From Desulfohalobiaceae bacterium S24 (GTDB lineage Bacteria; Desulfobacterota; Desulfovibrionia; Desulfovibrionales; Desulfothermaceae), in the NCBI GenBank assembly GCA_011389765.1, contig JAABTT010000034.1, forward strand, positions 1-35,816: DNA of 35,816 nt. The letters run 5' to 3'. Shown in pieces: positions 15,934-23,998 of this stretch. Numbering within the stretch: position 1 is the stretch's first letter; every line of letters begins with the position of its first letter. The notes below the pieces were generated by a model, which was not told where the DNA came from, did not search any database, and was given only the letters and a program-made list of their open reading frames with translations. The translations under genes were made by a program, and so were the position numbers.

Positions 15934-16689
15934 ATGCCCAGGGAAGCGTTTACCGAAGAAGCTCTTGTTCTCAAACTCGGACAATTCAAGGAAGCTGATT
16001 GCTGGGTCCGCTTTTTCACTCCTACCCACGGCGTCCTGACCGGTTTTGCCTTCGGCGGTCTCAAAAGCCGAAAACGCTTTTCCGGTTGTCTGGATCCCTT
16101 AAGCCGGGTCTTGCTGACCGTCGCCTCCGATCGTTTTGGACGTTATTTGACCCTGTGTGAGGGTTCCCTGATCAACCGCTTCCCCTCCCTGCATTTGAAT
16201 ATGCCCAGATGGGGAATGGCCGTGAATTGCATCAAATTCCTGGAGGCCTCCCATATCGGAACCGAGAAGGCCGGCGGAATATTTGATTTCACCTGTAAGA
16301 CCCTGCAGCTTCTGGATACCCAGGAATCTGTACCGCCGTATGTCCCCTTGCTGTACAGGGCTGGTTTGACCTCTCAGTACGGGTACGTACCCAATCTGTC
16401 CCAATGCTCCCAGTGCCACCGAACGATACGACCCGGAGAAGACGTCTTTTTCCTTGTCTCCCAAGGCAGGATAATCTGCCGAAAGTGCTGCCCAAACGGC
16501 GGCAGAGGGGAGCGCCTGCGTTCCGATCTGGCCTTTTTTCTTCTCCGACTGTTCACAGCCGAGCCGGAGGAATGGACCAACCTGCATTTTCCAAATCAAT
16601 CGAGTCAAAAGATCCTGCAAGTTATCGATAGATATGTACAGGCGCATATCGGCCTGGTCTGGCTTCAGGGTAGATTTCAAGCGACGTGA
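15934..16689 (+). CDS. recO: DNA repair protein RecO
   Basis: RecO loads RecA at gaps together with RecR. The 251-residue protein has the N-terminal OB-fold start (EEALVLKLGQFKEADCWVRF, TPTHGVLTGFAFGG) and the zinc site with C158, C161, C182 and C185/C186 (CSQCHRT, IICRKCC). There is no clear Shine-Dalgarno before the ATG; the 12-base spacing after the rodZ-like gene suggests translational coupling. Position before glyQ fits the run known in related bacteria. Confidence 0.93.
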   Translation: MPREAFTEEALVLKLGQFKEADCWVRFFTPTHGVLTGFAFGGLKSRKRFSGCLDPLSRVLLTVASDRFGRYLTLCEGSLINRFPSLHLNMPRWGMAVNCIKFLEASHIGTEKAGGIFDFTCKTLQLLDTQESVPPYVPLLYRAGLTSQYGYVPNLSQCSQCHRTIRPGEDVFFLVSQGRIICRKCCPNGGRGERLRSDLAFFLLRLFTAEPEEWTNLHFPNQSSQKILQVIDRYVQAHIGLVWLQGRFQAT

Positions 16690-16713
16690 AATAAGAGCAA
16701 AAGGAGTCTGAGC

Positions 16714-17589
16714 ATGCATTTTCAGGAGGTGATGTTACAACTGCAGAAATTCTGGGCCAATTATGGTTGTGTTCTGCATCAACCCTACGATCTTGAAGTC
16801 GGTGCGGGAACCAACCACCCGGCCACCACTCTGCGGGTCATCGGCCCGGAGCCCTGGAAAACCGCCTATGTTCAGCCTTCACGGCGGCCGGCCGACGGAC
16901 GCTACGGAGAAAATCCGAATCGTCTGCAGCATTATTATCAATTTCAGGTTATTTTGAAACCGGCTCCGGAAAATACCCATGAAATCTTTTTGCAGTCCCT
17001 GTTCGCCCTGGGGGTGGACCCCAAAAAGCATGACATCCGTTTTGTGGAAGACGACTGGGAATCACCGACCCTGGGCGCCTGGGGCCTGGGATGGGAAATC
17101 TGGCTGGACGGCATGGAGATCACCCAGTTCACCTATTTCCAACAGGTCGGGGGTATTGATCTGAATCCGGTCAGCCTGGAATTGACCTATGGACTGGAAC
17201 GGATCTGCATGTACCTGCAGGGCAGGGAGTCCGTCTATGATCTCACCTGGAATGATCAGTGCACCTATGGGGATATCCATCATCGCAGCGAGGTGGAGCA
17301 TTCCACCTATAATTTTGAAATCAGCACCCCGGACATGCTTTTTTCCTTTTTTAATCAATGCGAGGCGGAATGCAAAAAGCTCTGCGACAAGGGCCTGCCC
17401 TGGCCGGCCTATGATTTTTGTTTGAAATGCTCCCACCTGTTCAATCTGCTGGATGCCAGGGGGGCGATCTCCATCACGGAGCGAACGGGATACATCGGCA
17501 GGGTCCGGCACCTCGCCTCCTCAGTAGCTGCTTTATATGCCCGGCAACGAAAGGATATGGGCTACCCGCTGTGTAAAGTTTCCGCTTGA
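16714..17589 (+). CDS. glyQ: Glycyl-tRNA synthetase alpha subunit
   Basis: This is the catalytic subunit of the bacterial two-subunit glycyl-tRNA synthetase, 291 residues. Class II features include [70 protein letters not shown], and [20 protein letters not shown]. The ribosome-binding site AAAAGGAG sits 8 bases before the ATG. It is followed by glyS, so both subunits come from one message. Confidence 0.97.
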   Translation: MHFQEVMLQLQKFWANYGCVLHQPYDLEVGAGTNHPATTLRVIGPEPWKTAYVQPSRRPADGRYGENPNRLQHYYQFQVILKPAPENTHEIFLQSLFALGVDPKKHDIRFVEDDWESPTLGAWGLGWEIWLDGMEITQFTYFQQVGGIDLNPVSLELTYGLERICMYLQGRESVYDLTWNDQCTYGDIHHRSEVEHSTYNFEISTPDMLFSFFNQCEAECKKLCDKGLPWPAYDFCLKCSHLFNLLDARGAISITERTGYIGRVRHLASSVAALYARQRKDMGYPLCKVSA

Positions 17590-17672
17590 AGTCAAAGCAA
17601 GCATTGTCTGCAGTTCACTGCCGTTATTGTTCCGAATGCACAAAATCTGAAGCCTGCAAAAAAGGAAGAGAT

Positions 17673-19763
17673 ATGTCGCGGTTTGTTTTTGAAATCGGTA
17701 TGGAAGAAATGCCGGCGGGGTTTCTCCCCGACCTGGAAAAAGATATCAAGACCCTGTTCACCGAACAGCTCGCTGAAAATTATATTCCCTGTTCGGGCCT
17801 CGAGACTGCTTCCACCCCCAGGCGTCTGGTGCTGGATGTTCAGGACTTGGCCCCCAGGCAGAGCGAACGGGAGGAACTGCTCGTCGGACCCCCGAAAAAC
17901 AGGGCCTACGACGAACAGGGCGCCTTGAACAAGGCCGGACAGGGCTTTGTCCGCAGTAAGGAGGTTCGAGAAGAGGACCTTTTCATTCACTCCACGGAAA
18001 AGGGGGACTATCTCGCGGTCCGCAAAAAGGTCGGAGGGGCGGACACTTTGTCCAGCCTTCCGGCGATCTGTCAAACCGTGCTCAAAAAATTGCCCTTTCC
18101 CAAAAAAATGCGCTGGGAGGAAAGCGCCTTTCTTTTCGGCCGTCCGATTCGCTGGTTGCTGGCCCTTCTGGACGATGCCGTGGTTCCGGTCTGCATTGCC
18201 TCCAAGACCGCCGGAACTATCACTTATGGACATCGCGTCCTGGGTCCGGGACCCTGGGAGATCCCCGAGGCCGGCGCCTATTTTGAGATCATCGCCGCAA
18301 AGGGACGGGTCGCCTTGGGGATTCAAAAACGGTCCGACGCCATTCAAAAGCAGGGCGATCAGCTGGCGGCGGCAAAAGGAGGCCGGGTGGTCTGGAAAAA
18401 AGACCTCCTCCAGGAGGTTGCCTGCCTCGTGGAATACCCCAAGCCGGTTCTCGGCCGGTTCGACGAAAAATTTCTGGATATCCCCCGGGAAGTGCTTTTG
18501 ACCTGTATGGAAAGCCATCAAAAATGCTTCGGCCTGGAAGATGCAAAAGGCCGGCTTCTGCCCTATTTTCTGACGACCTTGAATCTTGAGCCGGACGATT
18601 TGGAGCTTGTCAGGAGGGGCTGGGAACGGGTCCTGCGGGCCAGGCTGGAAGACGCCGCCTTTTTCTGGAAGGCCGATTCCGGCGTCAGCCTGGAACAATG
18701 GCGTGAGGAGTTGAACAAGGTGGTCTTTCTGGGGCCTCTGGGCAGCATGGGAGACAAGGCGGATCGCCTGGCCGGTCTGGCAGCCTTGATTGCCGATCGC
18801 CTGGCGCCTGACCTCAAGGATGAGCTTCGTCGGGCCGCGCAGTTGGCCAAAACCGATCTCGTTTCGGAAATGGTCGGAGAATTCGCCACCCTGCAGGGCA
18901 TTATGGGCAGTATCTATGCCGAGCAAAAGGGAGAAGCAGAAGCCGTCAGCCGGGCGATTCTGGAACAGTATCTCCCGGTGGGGCATGAAAGCCCGGTTCC
19001 GGAAAGCCGCATCGGAGCCCTGCTGGCCTTCACCGATAAACTCGACAATCTGGTCGGCTGCTTCGGTCTGAACATGATTCCCAGCGGGACCCAGGACCCG
19101 TATGCCCTGCGCCGTCAGGCCCTCGGCATTATCCGAATTGTCTTTGAACATGGTCTGCGCTTTTCACTTCCCGAATTCATAGACAAGGCCCAGTCCGTCT
19201 ACGGCGATACGGCCTGGAAACTGGATGAAGGCCCCGCAAAATTGCGCTTGCTTGACTTTTTCGGACAACGCCTGAAAGTCTATTTTACGGATCTTGGTTT
19301 TGACACCCGGATGGTCGAGGCCATCATCGGCACTGGGATCGAGGACGTCCTGTCTCTGAAAAAACGGCTCCTGGCCTTGAAAACATTCAGCCTGGAGCCG
19401 GGATTCGAACAATCCGTGCTCACCTTCAAGCGGGCCGCCAACATCATCCGCAAGCAGGGCGAAGCAGCAGGCGATGCCTTGAGCGGGAATTTTGATCAGG
19501 ACATGGTGCTAGAACCAGAAGAACAGGCCCTGGCCGACCGAATCCGTGACCTGGCACCGGAATGGGACAGCCTCTGGCAGGAGGAAAAGTATCCGCAGCT
19601 ATTTGCTCTGCTTGGCGAACTGCGTCCTGTGGTGGACAATTTCTTCGATCAGGTCATGGTGATGGCCGAGGACCCGGCCCTGCGGCGCAACCGATTGAAC
19701 ATGCTCCTGTCCCTGGTCAACCGCTTGAACCGGCTGGCGGACTTCAATGCCCTGCAGATCTGA
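17673..19763 (+). CDS. glyS: Glycyl-tRNA synthetase beta subunit
   Basis: A 696-residue partner of GlyQ, needed for tRNA recognition. The family start FVFEIGMEEMPAGFLPDLEK is at the chosen ATG (17673), which has GGAAG 5 bases upstream. Other signatures are FPKKMRWE, FGRPIRWLLALLDD, GHRVLGPGPW, KCFGLEDAKGRLLPYFLTTLN and DKLDNLVGCFGLNMIPSGTQ. The C-terminal DALR-like anticodon-binding region includes FDQVMVMAEDPALRRNRLNM. The frame is open upstream to a TTG at 17586 that overlaps the glyQ stop; this would add 29 residues with four cysteines. The start at 17673 is preferred. Confidence 0.96.
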   Translation: MSRFVFEIGMEEMPAGFLPDLEKDIKTLFTEQLAENYIPCSGLETASTPRRLVLDVQDLAPRQSEREELLVGPPKNRAYDEQGALNKAGQGFVRSKEVREEDLFIHSTEKGDYLAVRKKVGGADTLSSLPAICQTVLKKLPFPKKMRWEESAFLFGRPIRWLLALLDDAVVPVCIASKTAGTITYGHRVLGPGPWEIPEAGAYFEIIAAKGRVALGIQKRSDAIQKQGDQLAAAKGGRVVWKKDLLQEVACLVEYPKPVLGRFDEKFLDIPREVLLTCMESHQKCFGLEDAKGRLLPYFLTTLNLEPDDLELVRRGWERVLRARLEDAAFFWKADSGVSLEQWREELNKVVFLGPLGSMGDKADRLAGLAALIADRLAPDLKDELRRAAQLAKTDLVSEMVGEFATLQGIMGSIYAEQKGEAEAVSRAILEQYLPVGHESPVPESRIGALLAFTDKLDNLVGCFGLNMIPSGTQDPYALRRQALGIIRIVFEHGLRFSLPEFIDKAQSVYGDTAWKLDEGPAKLRLLDFFGQRLKVYFTDLGFDTRMVEAIIGTGIEDVLSLKKRLLALKTFSLEPGFEQSVLTFKRAANIIRKQGEAAGDALSGNFDQDMVLEPEEQALADRIRDLAPEWDSLWQEEKYPQLFALLGELRPVVDNFFDQVMVMAEDPALRRNRLNMLLSLVNRLNRLADFNALQI

Positions 19764-19920
19764 GTGTGGACAGCAGGCTGAGGTCCGAGGCGTTGAGCTG
19801 CAGATCGTGGATGAGGTCGGTGTTGATCACCGCCATTAAGGCCTGGTAGAATTGGGAGAGAACAAAAAATGTCGAGGCCAGGACGAAAACGCGCCAGCGG
19901 TTCCTGATGGCCAGAGCCAT
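19764..19920 (-). pseudogene. N-terminal remnant of an MFS transporter
   Basis: From the ATG at 19920 the - strand reads MALAIRNRWRVFVLASTFFV, then LSQFYQALMAVINTDLIHDL and QLNASDLSLLST. That is the start of a major facilitator family permease: first membrane helix and the loop into the second. Homology stops abruptly where the glyS stop codon lies and the frame closes soon after (LRSAGH), so about 340 residues of a normal permease are missing. It is a truncated relic, perhaps of a deletion that brought the convergent glyS end next to it. Confidence 0.6.
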
Positions 19921-20181
19921 GGGGGGATCCTGTAGAATTTTGGATCTCTTATTTTTTTGTCTTAACAATCAGAAATCGCGATTCGAAAATCAAAAATTCA
20001 ATAGCCGGTTTTTCCGGACCGGTCAATCACGGCTGGTGCGCCGGTTTGATTTGCAGCTTTTAATCTGCAATAAATCGGAACCCTTTTCAAAAATTCCCAT
20101 CAATGATGTCTGGATTGCAGCTTCCTGCACCGGGGTCGGATTTCGGAAAGAACATCGAACGTTCCAGCATCCGAACATCTT
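19921..20181. other. Intergenic spacer, no gene seen
   Basis: With the MFS relic this makes a 418-base stretch without an intact gene. It is AT-rich at 19935-20010. Near 20150-20180 there is a weak set of GAACATC/CATCCGAAC words that could be a decayed short-unit repeat. No intrinsic terminator for the site-2 protease gene was found. Confidence 0.4.
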
Positions 20182-21309
20182 TCATTCTTCCAGTTCCAAA
20201 TGCGTGGAGAGAAAGGCCATGATATCCTTCATGGCGATGACCCCTGAAAGTTTTCCCTGGTCAACGACCATCAACCGGCTGTTTCCGGTACGGTTCATGA
20301 TGTTCATGGCGTCCATCATGTCGGTGTCGCTGCTCACGGTGTTATCCTCGGAGCAGCCTGCAGCCAGTTCACCCACGGTGCGCCGGTCCCATTCCTCACG
20401 ATCCAGCTCCTTGACCAGCCTGCTGGTAACACAGCCCTGCAGCTTGCCGTCGTCCACAACCGGAAACATTTTGAAGTGGTACTTGTACATGTATTCTTCC
20501 ACCAGCTGTCTGACAGTCAGGGAGGAGGGGACCGTCACCGGCTCTTCCCGCAAGTGCCGGGAGACCTTCCGGCCTTGGAGGGTGCGTCGCAGGAGAAGCT
20601 GTTTGTAGGCCATATGGGCGGTGCCCCGGATGAACAGGCCGACGATGACGTACCACATCCCGCCTACGACGCGACCGGTGAGCATGTTCAATATCCCGAG
20701 GACAATCAGCACGATGCCGAAAAAACCCCCGATGGTGGAGACCGTTTTTGTGGCCTGTTGGAGGTTGCCTTTCCATTTCCAGATGGCGGACCGCAGGATC
20801 CGTCCGCCGTCCAGGGGGAAGGCGGGCAGCATATTGAAAATTGCGACCACCCAATTGATCAGGGCCAGATAGCCGATCAGGCCGTTGACATGGTCCGACC
20901 AGCCCCACTGCCGTCCAAGCTGGAGAATTCCGGCAAAGATGAAGCCCAGGACAACACTTGAAATCGGACCGGCAACCGCCACCTGGAACTCGATCTTGGG
21001 ATTGGGCGGCTCGTCATGCATCTCGGACACCCCGCCGAACAGGAACAGGGTGATGCCGTGCATGGGCATGCCGTAGCTTCTGGCCAGGAAGGAATGCCAG
21101 AATTCGTGGAAGATGATCGACAGAAACAGGCCGATGGCCCCCAGGCCGCCCATGATCCAGTAGGTGGCGGTCGAGAGTTCGGGATACTGTTGCGGGAAAA
21201 ACCCCGAGGCCAGGGACCAGGTCACCAGGAAGGCGATGACCAGCCAGCTCAAATCGATACTGACGTCAAAACCGAACAGGCTGAACAGCTTGAAGCGTTT
21301 TCCGAACAT
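20182..21309 (-). CDS. Site-2-type intramembrane protease with two CBS domains
   Basis: An M50-family zinc metalloprotease of the Rip3/SpoIVFB-like, CBS-containing group, which cuts membrane-embedded substrates, often regulatory proteins. It has 375 residues: several membrane helices, zinc motif HEFWH (H68, E69, H72), the second motif NMLPAFPLDGG (N159 to D167 and on) supplying the third ligand, and a C-terminal pair of CBS domains (about 250-370) that could sense adenine nucleotides. ATG 21309 (MFGKRFKLFSLFG) is chosen because AAAGGA lies about 7 bases upstream. The open frame continues back into pfkA but that part is not credible. Its substrate is unknown. Confidence 0.92.
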   Translation of the reverse strand: MFGKRFKLFSLFGFDVSIDLSWLVIAFLVTWSLASGFFPQQYPELSTATYWIMGGLGAIGLFLSIIFHEFWHSFLARSYGMPMHGITLFLFGGVSEMHDEPPNPKIEFQVAVAGPISSVVLGFIFAGILQLGRQWGWSDHVNGLIGYLALINWVVAIFNMLPAFPLDGGRILRSAIWKWKGNLQQATKTVSTIGGFFGIVLIVLGILNMLTGRVVGGMWYVIVGLFIRGTAHMAYKQLLLRRTLQGRKVSRHLREEPVTVPSSLTVRQLVEEYMYKYHFKMFPVVDDGKLQGCVTSRLVKELDREEWDRRTVGELAAGCSEDNTVSSDTDMMDAMNIMNRTGNSRLMVVDQGKLSGVIAMKDIMAFLSTHLELEE

Positions 21310-21356
21310 AAAAAATCCTTTAGCGCAGGGTGATAAGCCAATAGTTGATACCCAGG

Positions 21357-21405
21357 GAAAAAATGACCATATATCCACAATCAGACCTTGTCTGATTGTG
21401 GATAT
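21357..21405 (-). terminator. Terminator after the phosphofructokinase gene
   Basis: A perfect 15-bp stem (ATATCCACAATCAGA and its complement, 21371-21385 / 21391-21405) with a 5-base loop overlaps the last base of the pfkA stop codon. On the - strand a run of six T follows after about 7 bases. The stem is not GC-rich, so termination may be partial, allowing some read-through to the protease gene. Confidence 0.65.
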
Positions 21406-22373
21406 CAGTCGCAGAGCACGCTCATAAGGTCCTTGAGTTCCGGATCCAGTGTTTTCCGTCGCTCCCAAGTGTGATGCAGAGGGGTGAGGGCGATACGTCC
21501 CCTGATGATGCCGGGCATGTACCCGGATTTTTCCTCATAAAGCGCATTCACGGCCGCCACGCCCAATTTGCCGGCCAGGGTCCGATCCCCGGCCGTGGGG
21601 GCTCCCCCGCGCTGCAGATGGCCGAGGACACAGACTTTGGTTTCAAAGCCCGTATTGTTTTCCACGTCTTTGGCCAGTTCAACACTGTGGCCGGGGCGGC
21701 CGGCCTCGGAGACAACGATGATGGCGCTTTTTTTGCCCAGGCTGAAGCTCTTTTTGAGGCGGGAGCACAGCTCGTCAGTGTTTTTGGGCTCTTCCGGAAT
21801 GACCAGTTGTTCGGCCCCGCCGCTGATTCCGCTTTCCAGAGCGATGAAGCCGGTGTTCCGTCCCATGACCTCAAGAAAAAACACCCGCTCATGGGACAGA
21901 GCCGTGTCCCTGATTCGGTCGACGGCCTCCAGGGCGCAGTTGACGGCGGTGTCAAAGCCGATGGTCTGGTCGGTGCCGAAGACGTCATTGTCAATGGTTC
22001 CGGGTAATCCCTGAATTTTCAGGCCGTACTCGTTCTGGAGCAGGGTGCCGCCCTGGAAGGATCCCTCGCCGCCGATGACGATCAATCCTTCAAGACCGTG
22101 CCGTTCGAGGGTCAGGGCTGCTTTTTCCCGGCCCTGCCTGGTTTTGAATTCCTCACTGCGGGCCGTCCCCAGAATGGTTCCGCCCAGGTGGATAATATTG
22201 GCCACGGTCCGCCGGTCAAGGACTTGGGTTTCATCATTGATGAGCCCGGTAAAGCCGCGATTGATGCCCACAACATCCATATCCCGAGCGTGAGCCGCTC
22301 TGACGGCCGCTCTGATGCAGGCGTTCATGCCGGGGGCATCGCCGCCGCTGGTCAAGATACCGATGTGTTTCAT
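21405..22373 (-). CDS. pfkA: 6-phosphofructokinase
   Basis: Phosphorylates fructose 6-phosphate in glycolysis. The 322 residues align with bacterial PfkA: GILTSGGDAPGMNA, GGTILGTARSEEF, LPGTIDNDVFGTDQTIGFDT (catalytic D128) and LGHLQRGGAPTAGDR. The phosphoryl-donor loop reads GGEGS (101-105), with E103 where E. coli ATP-PFK has D103 (GGDGS). PPi-dependent enzymes have GGDD; glycine at 104 points to ATP as donor, but this should not be taken as proven. The ATG overlaps the stop of the coiled-coil gene by 4 bases (ATGA). Confidence 0.93.
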   Translation of the reverse strand: MKHIGILTSGGDAPGMNACIRAAVRAAHARDMDVVGINRGFTGLINDETQVLDRRTVANIIHLGGTILGTARSEEFKTRQGREKAALTLERHGLEGLIVIGGEGSFQGGTLLQNEYGLKIQGLPGTIDNDVFGTDQTIGFDTAVNCALEAVDRIRDTALSHERVFFLEVMGRNTGFIALESGISGGAEQLVIPEEPKNTDELCSRLKKSFSLGKKSAIIVVSEAGRPGHSVELAKDVENNTGFETKVCVLGHLQRGGAPTAGDRTLAGKLGVAAVNALYEEKSGYMPGIIRGRIALTPLHHTWERRKTLDPELKDLMSVLCD

Positions 22374-22657
22374 GATTCGAACCGTGTTTTGGCTTTCTGC
22401 AGGGCATCTTTCATGGATTCCAGCGCGAGTTCGGCGCCTGTGCGCAGTTCGCCCCAGGCGTCTTCACCGGCTTTCTGCAACTTGTCCAGGGTATCTGACA
22501 GTTCGTCCCGTCTGGCCTGGAAGCGCTCGATTTGGGCCTGCACATCTTCTCTGTATTCCATTTCCGCTAGTTTGGCCTGCAGCTGCAGCTTTTCCAATCT
22601 GGCATTCAAGTCCGCGATTCTGCTTTCCAGCTGTTCAATATAATCTTGTCGTTTCAT
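22370..22657 (-). CDS. Small coiled-coil protein (95 aa), unknown function
   Basis: A 95-residue, almost wholly helical protein (MKRQDYIEQLESRIADLNAR, LEKLQLQAKLAEME, then ELRTGAELALESMKDALQKA). It resembles general small coiled-coil proteins and no specific family is recognised. AAAAAGGAGC lies 4 bases before the ATG. The stop overlaps the pfkA start, so the two are translationally coupled; a structural or regulatory link with phosphofructokinase is possible but unproved. Confidence 0.82.
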   Translation of the reverse strand: MKRQDYIEQLESRIADLNARLEKLQLQAKLAEMEYREDVQAQIERFQARRDELSDTLDKLQKAGEDAWGELRTGAELALESMKDALQKAKTRFES

Positions 22658-22965
22658 GCTTGCTCCTTTTTCTAATTATACGAAGTTATAATCTTTTTTT
22701 AAGTATATATTTTCCTGGGGTTTCATTGCGCTAGCCTTGACGGCAGGCGGGTCAAGCGCAAAAGATACACTTAGGCATCAAACCAATGGAACCCCCTCCG
22801 CCCGGCATGCATGACTTCCTGGAGCAGGGCTCGCCCTCGCATTCCTCCTGATGCAGGGCAATGGTATCCCGGGCCGGTTTCCCGTGCTACTGCTCTTGAT
22901 ACAGACTTTCTTCAGGATTTTCTGGACATTTTTTGTGTTTCTTTCCATTTTTGAGGCATTAACCG
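22658..22965. other. Intergenic region with operator-like palindrome
   Basis: At 22675-22693 the - strand reads ATTATA-ACTTCG-TATAAT, an inverted repeat that includes a perfect -10 hexamer close to the coiled-coil gene's ribosome-binding site. The rest (22700-22965) shows no convincing gene. A 23-residue frame on the - strand near 22780-22860 has a ribosome-binding-like AGGAGG before its ATG but is too short to support. Confidence 0.4.
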
Positions 22966-23550
22966 CTAGAATCCGTAATTGCTGCCGTCAACGATATCCG
23001 CTCCCGCCTGGCGCATCTTGTCCAGGGCCTGCCGGCTTCCTTCAGGGCTCACGGCCCGGGTGGCCGTCAGCAGCAGTTCGACCTCAAAGCCGTAGGCTCT
23101 GGCATCAAGCACTGTGGCCAGCACACAGATATCCTGGGCCAGGCCTCCCACCCAGATCCTGCCGACCCTATCTCGCTGAAGACGCTTCTGGAAACCTGTT
23201 TGGTCGAAAACCGAGTTCTGATCCTGATCGAAACGGGTCCCTTTGGTGATCTTGACCACAGTCTTGAGCAGCATCAGGTCAGGATGGAATTCGGCTCCCG
23301 GGGAATCCTGCCTACAGTGCGGCGGATAGGGGCCTCCTTCGCTTTGGAAGCTGACATGACCCTCTGGATGCCAGTCCCGGGAGGCATATACCGGGATGTC
23401 TTTGTCAAGAGCGGCCTGGATCCATTTGTTCAGGACCGGAACGACCTGATCCCCGTTCTCGATGGCCAGAGCCCCGCCCGGGCAGAAGTCGTTCTGGACA
23501 TCCACAACAACCAGACCGTCACCTTGCTGGAGATAGTCTCGCGGTCTCAT
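22966..23550 (-). CDS. pncA: Nicotinamidase / isochorismatase-fold amidase
   Basis: Converts nicotinamide to nicotinate for NAD salvage. It has 194 residues with the full PncA pattern: catalytic triad D17 (VVVDVQNDF), K103 (ITKGTRFDQDQNSVF) and C142 (GLAQDICVLATVLDA), and metal ligands D59, H61 and probably H78 (SRDWHPEGHVSF; PPHC). The usual word around the cysteine is GLATDYCV; GLAQDICV is a small variation. AGGAG lies 8 bases before the ATG. It is a single gene; the downstream side is gene-free. Confidence 0.93.
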   Translation of the reverse strand: MRPRDYLQQGDGLVVVDVQNDFCPGGALAIENGDQVVPVLNKWIQAALDKDIPVYASRDWHPEGHVSFQSEGGPYPPHCRQDSPGAEFHPDLMLLKTVVKITKGTRFDQDQNSVFDQTGFQKRLQRDRVGRIWVGGLAQDICVLATVLDARAYGFEVELLLTATRAVSPEGSRQALDKMRQAGADIVDGSNYGF

Positions 23551-23594
23551 TATCGTCTGCTCCTATCACCTATGGAAGAGTGGAATATACTGAT

Positions 23595-23813
23595 CCAAAG
23601 CCGGCTACGCCCGCAACCCGAGGGTTCACAGTTCACAGTTAAGAAAAGAAGGAAGTCCTTGCGTAGACCAAATTTGTACTTCTCAATTTCTTCCTCTTCA
23701 AACCGTGAACCGTGAACCTGGAACCGTGAACCATATATGACAATGACTTCAACTGCTTCGGAGCAACACATTGTCTTGTTTTCTATGACAGAGATTAACC
23801 GATAAGTCTAAAG
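23595..23813 (-). repeat. Interspersed GGTTCAC-arm repeat, copy D (inverted)
   Basis: Read on the - strand: CTTTAGACTTATCGG, a ~80-base conserved segment, an arm of GGTTCAC units (23701-23732), a core of about 57 bases (TTTGAAGAGGAAGAAATTGA and on), a reversed arm of GTGAACC units (23622-23643) and a tail (23595-23619). It is nearly identical to 26931-27329, apart from an insertion there, and lies in the opposite orientation. The two copies bracket the P-type ATPase gene. It carries no plausible gene. Confidence 0.9.
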
Positions 23814-23998
23814 AAGGCACAAGGTCTGAATGAGTTTACAGTATGACCCATAAACAGGATCGGATCAAGTGGAAGAAAGGGTATTTTTCGGGGATTTTCC
23901 CGAATACAGCCTGCTTTGTCTTGAAGGGAGACAGAGCCTGTGCTAATCACGGAAACATCGGATCAGAGATACGGTGCAACCAGTAACAAACAATTGGA
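23814..23998. other. Leader region of the P-type ATPase gene
   Basis: With the repeat at 23595-23813 this makes a gene-free stretch of about 450 bases. No clear promoter or ribosome-binding site is visible before either candidate ATG (23999, 24005). Nothing else was found. Confidence 0.35.

Noticed and set aside
17592-19151. 519-codon - strand open frame across glyS
   Set aside because: Antisense shadow of glyS, with no ribosome-binding site and no protein-like features.
21310-21468. N-terminal extension of the site-2 protease reaching into pfkA
   Set aside because: It overlaps pfkA and the terminator and reads as non-coding; ATG 21309 has a good ribosome-binding site and fits the family.
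22780-22862. 23-codon frame on the - strand with AGGAGG before its ATG
   Set aside because: Too short and without a recognised family; kept only as a remark in the gap description.
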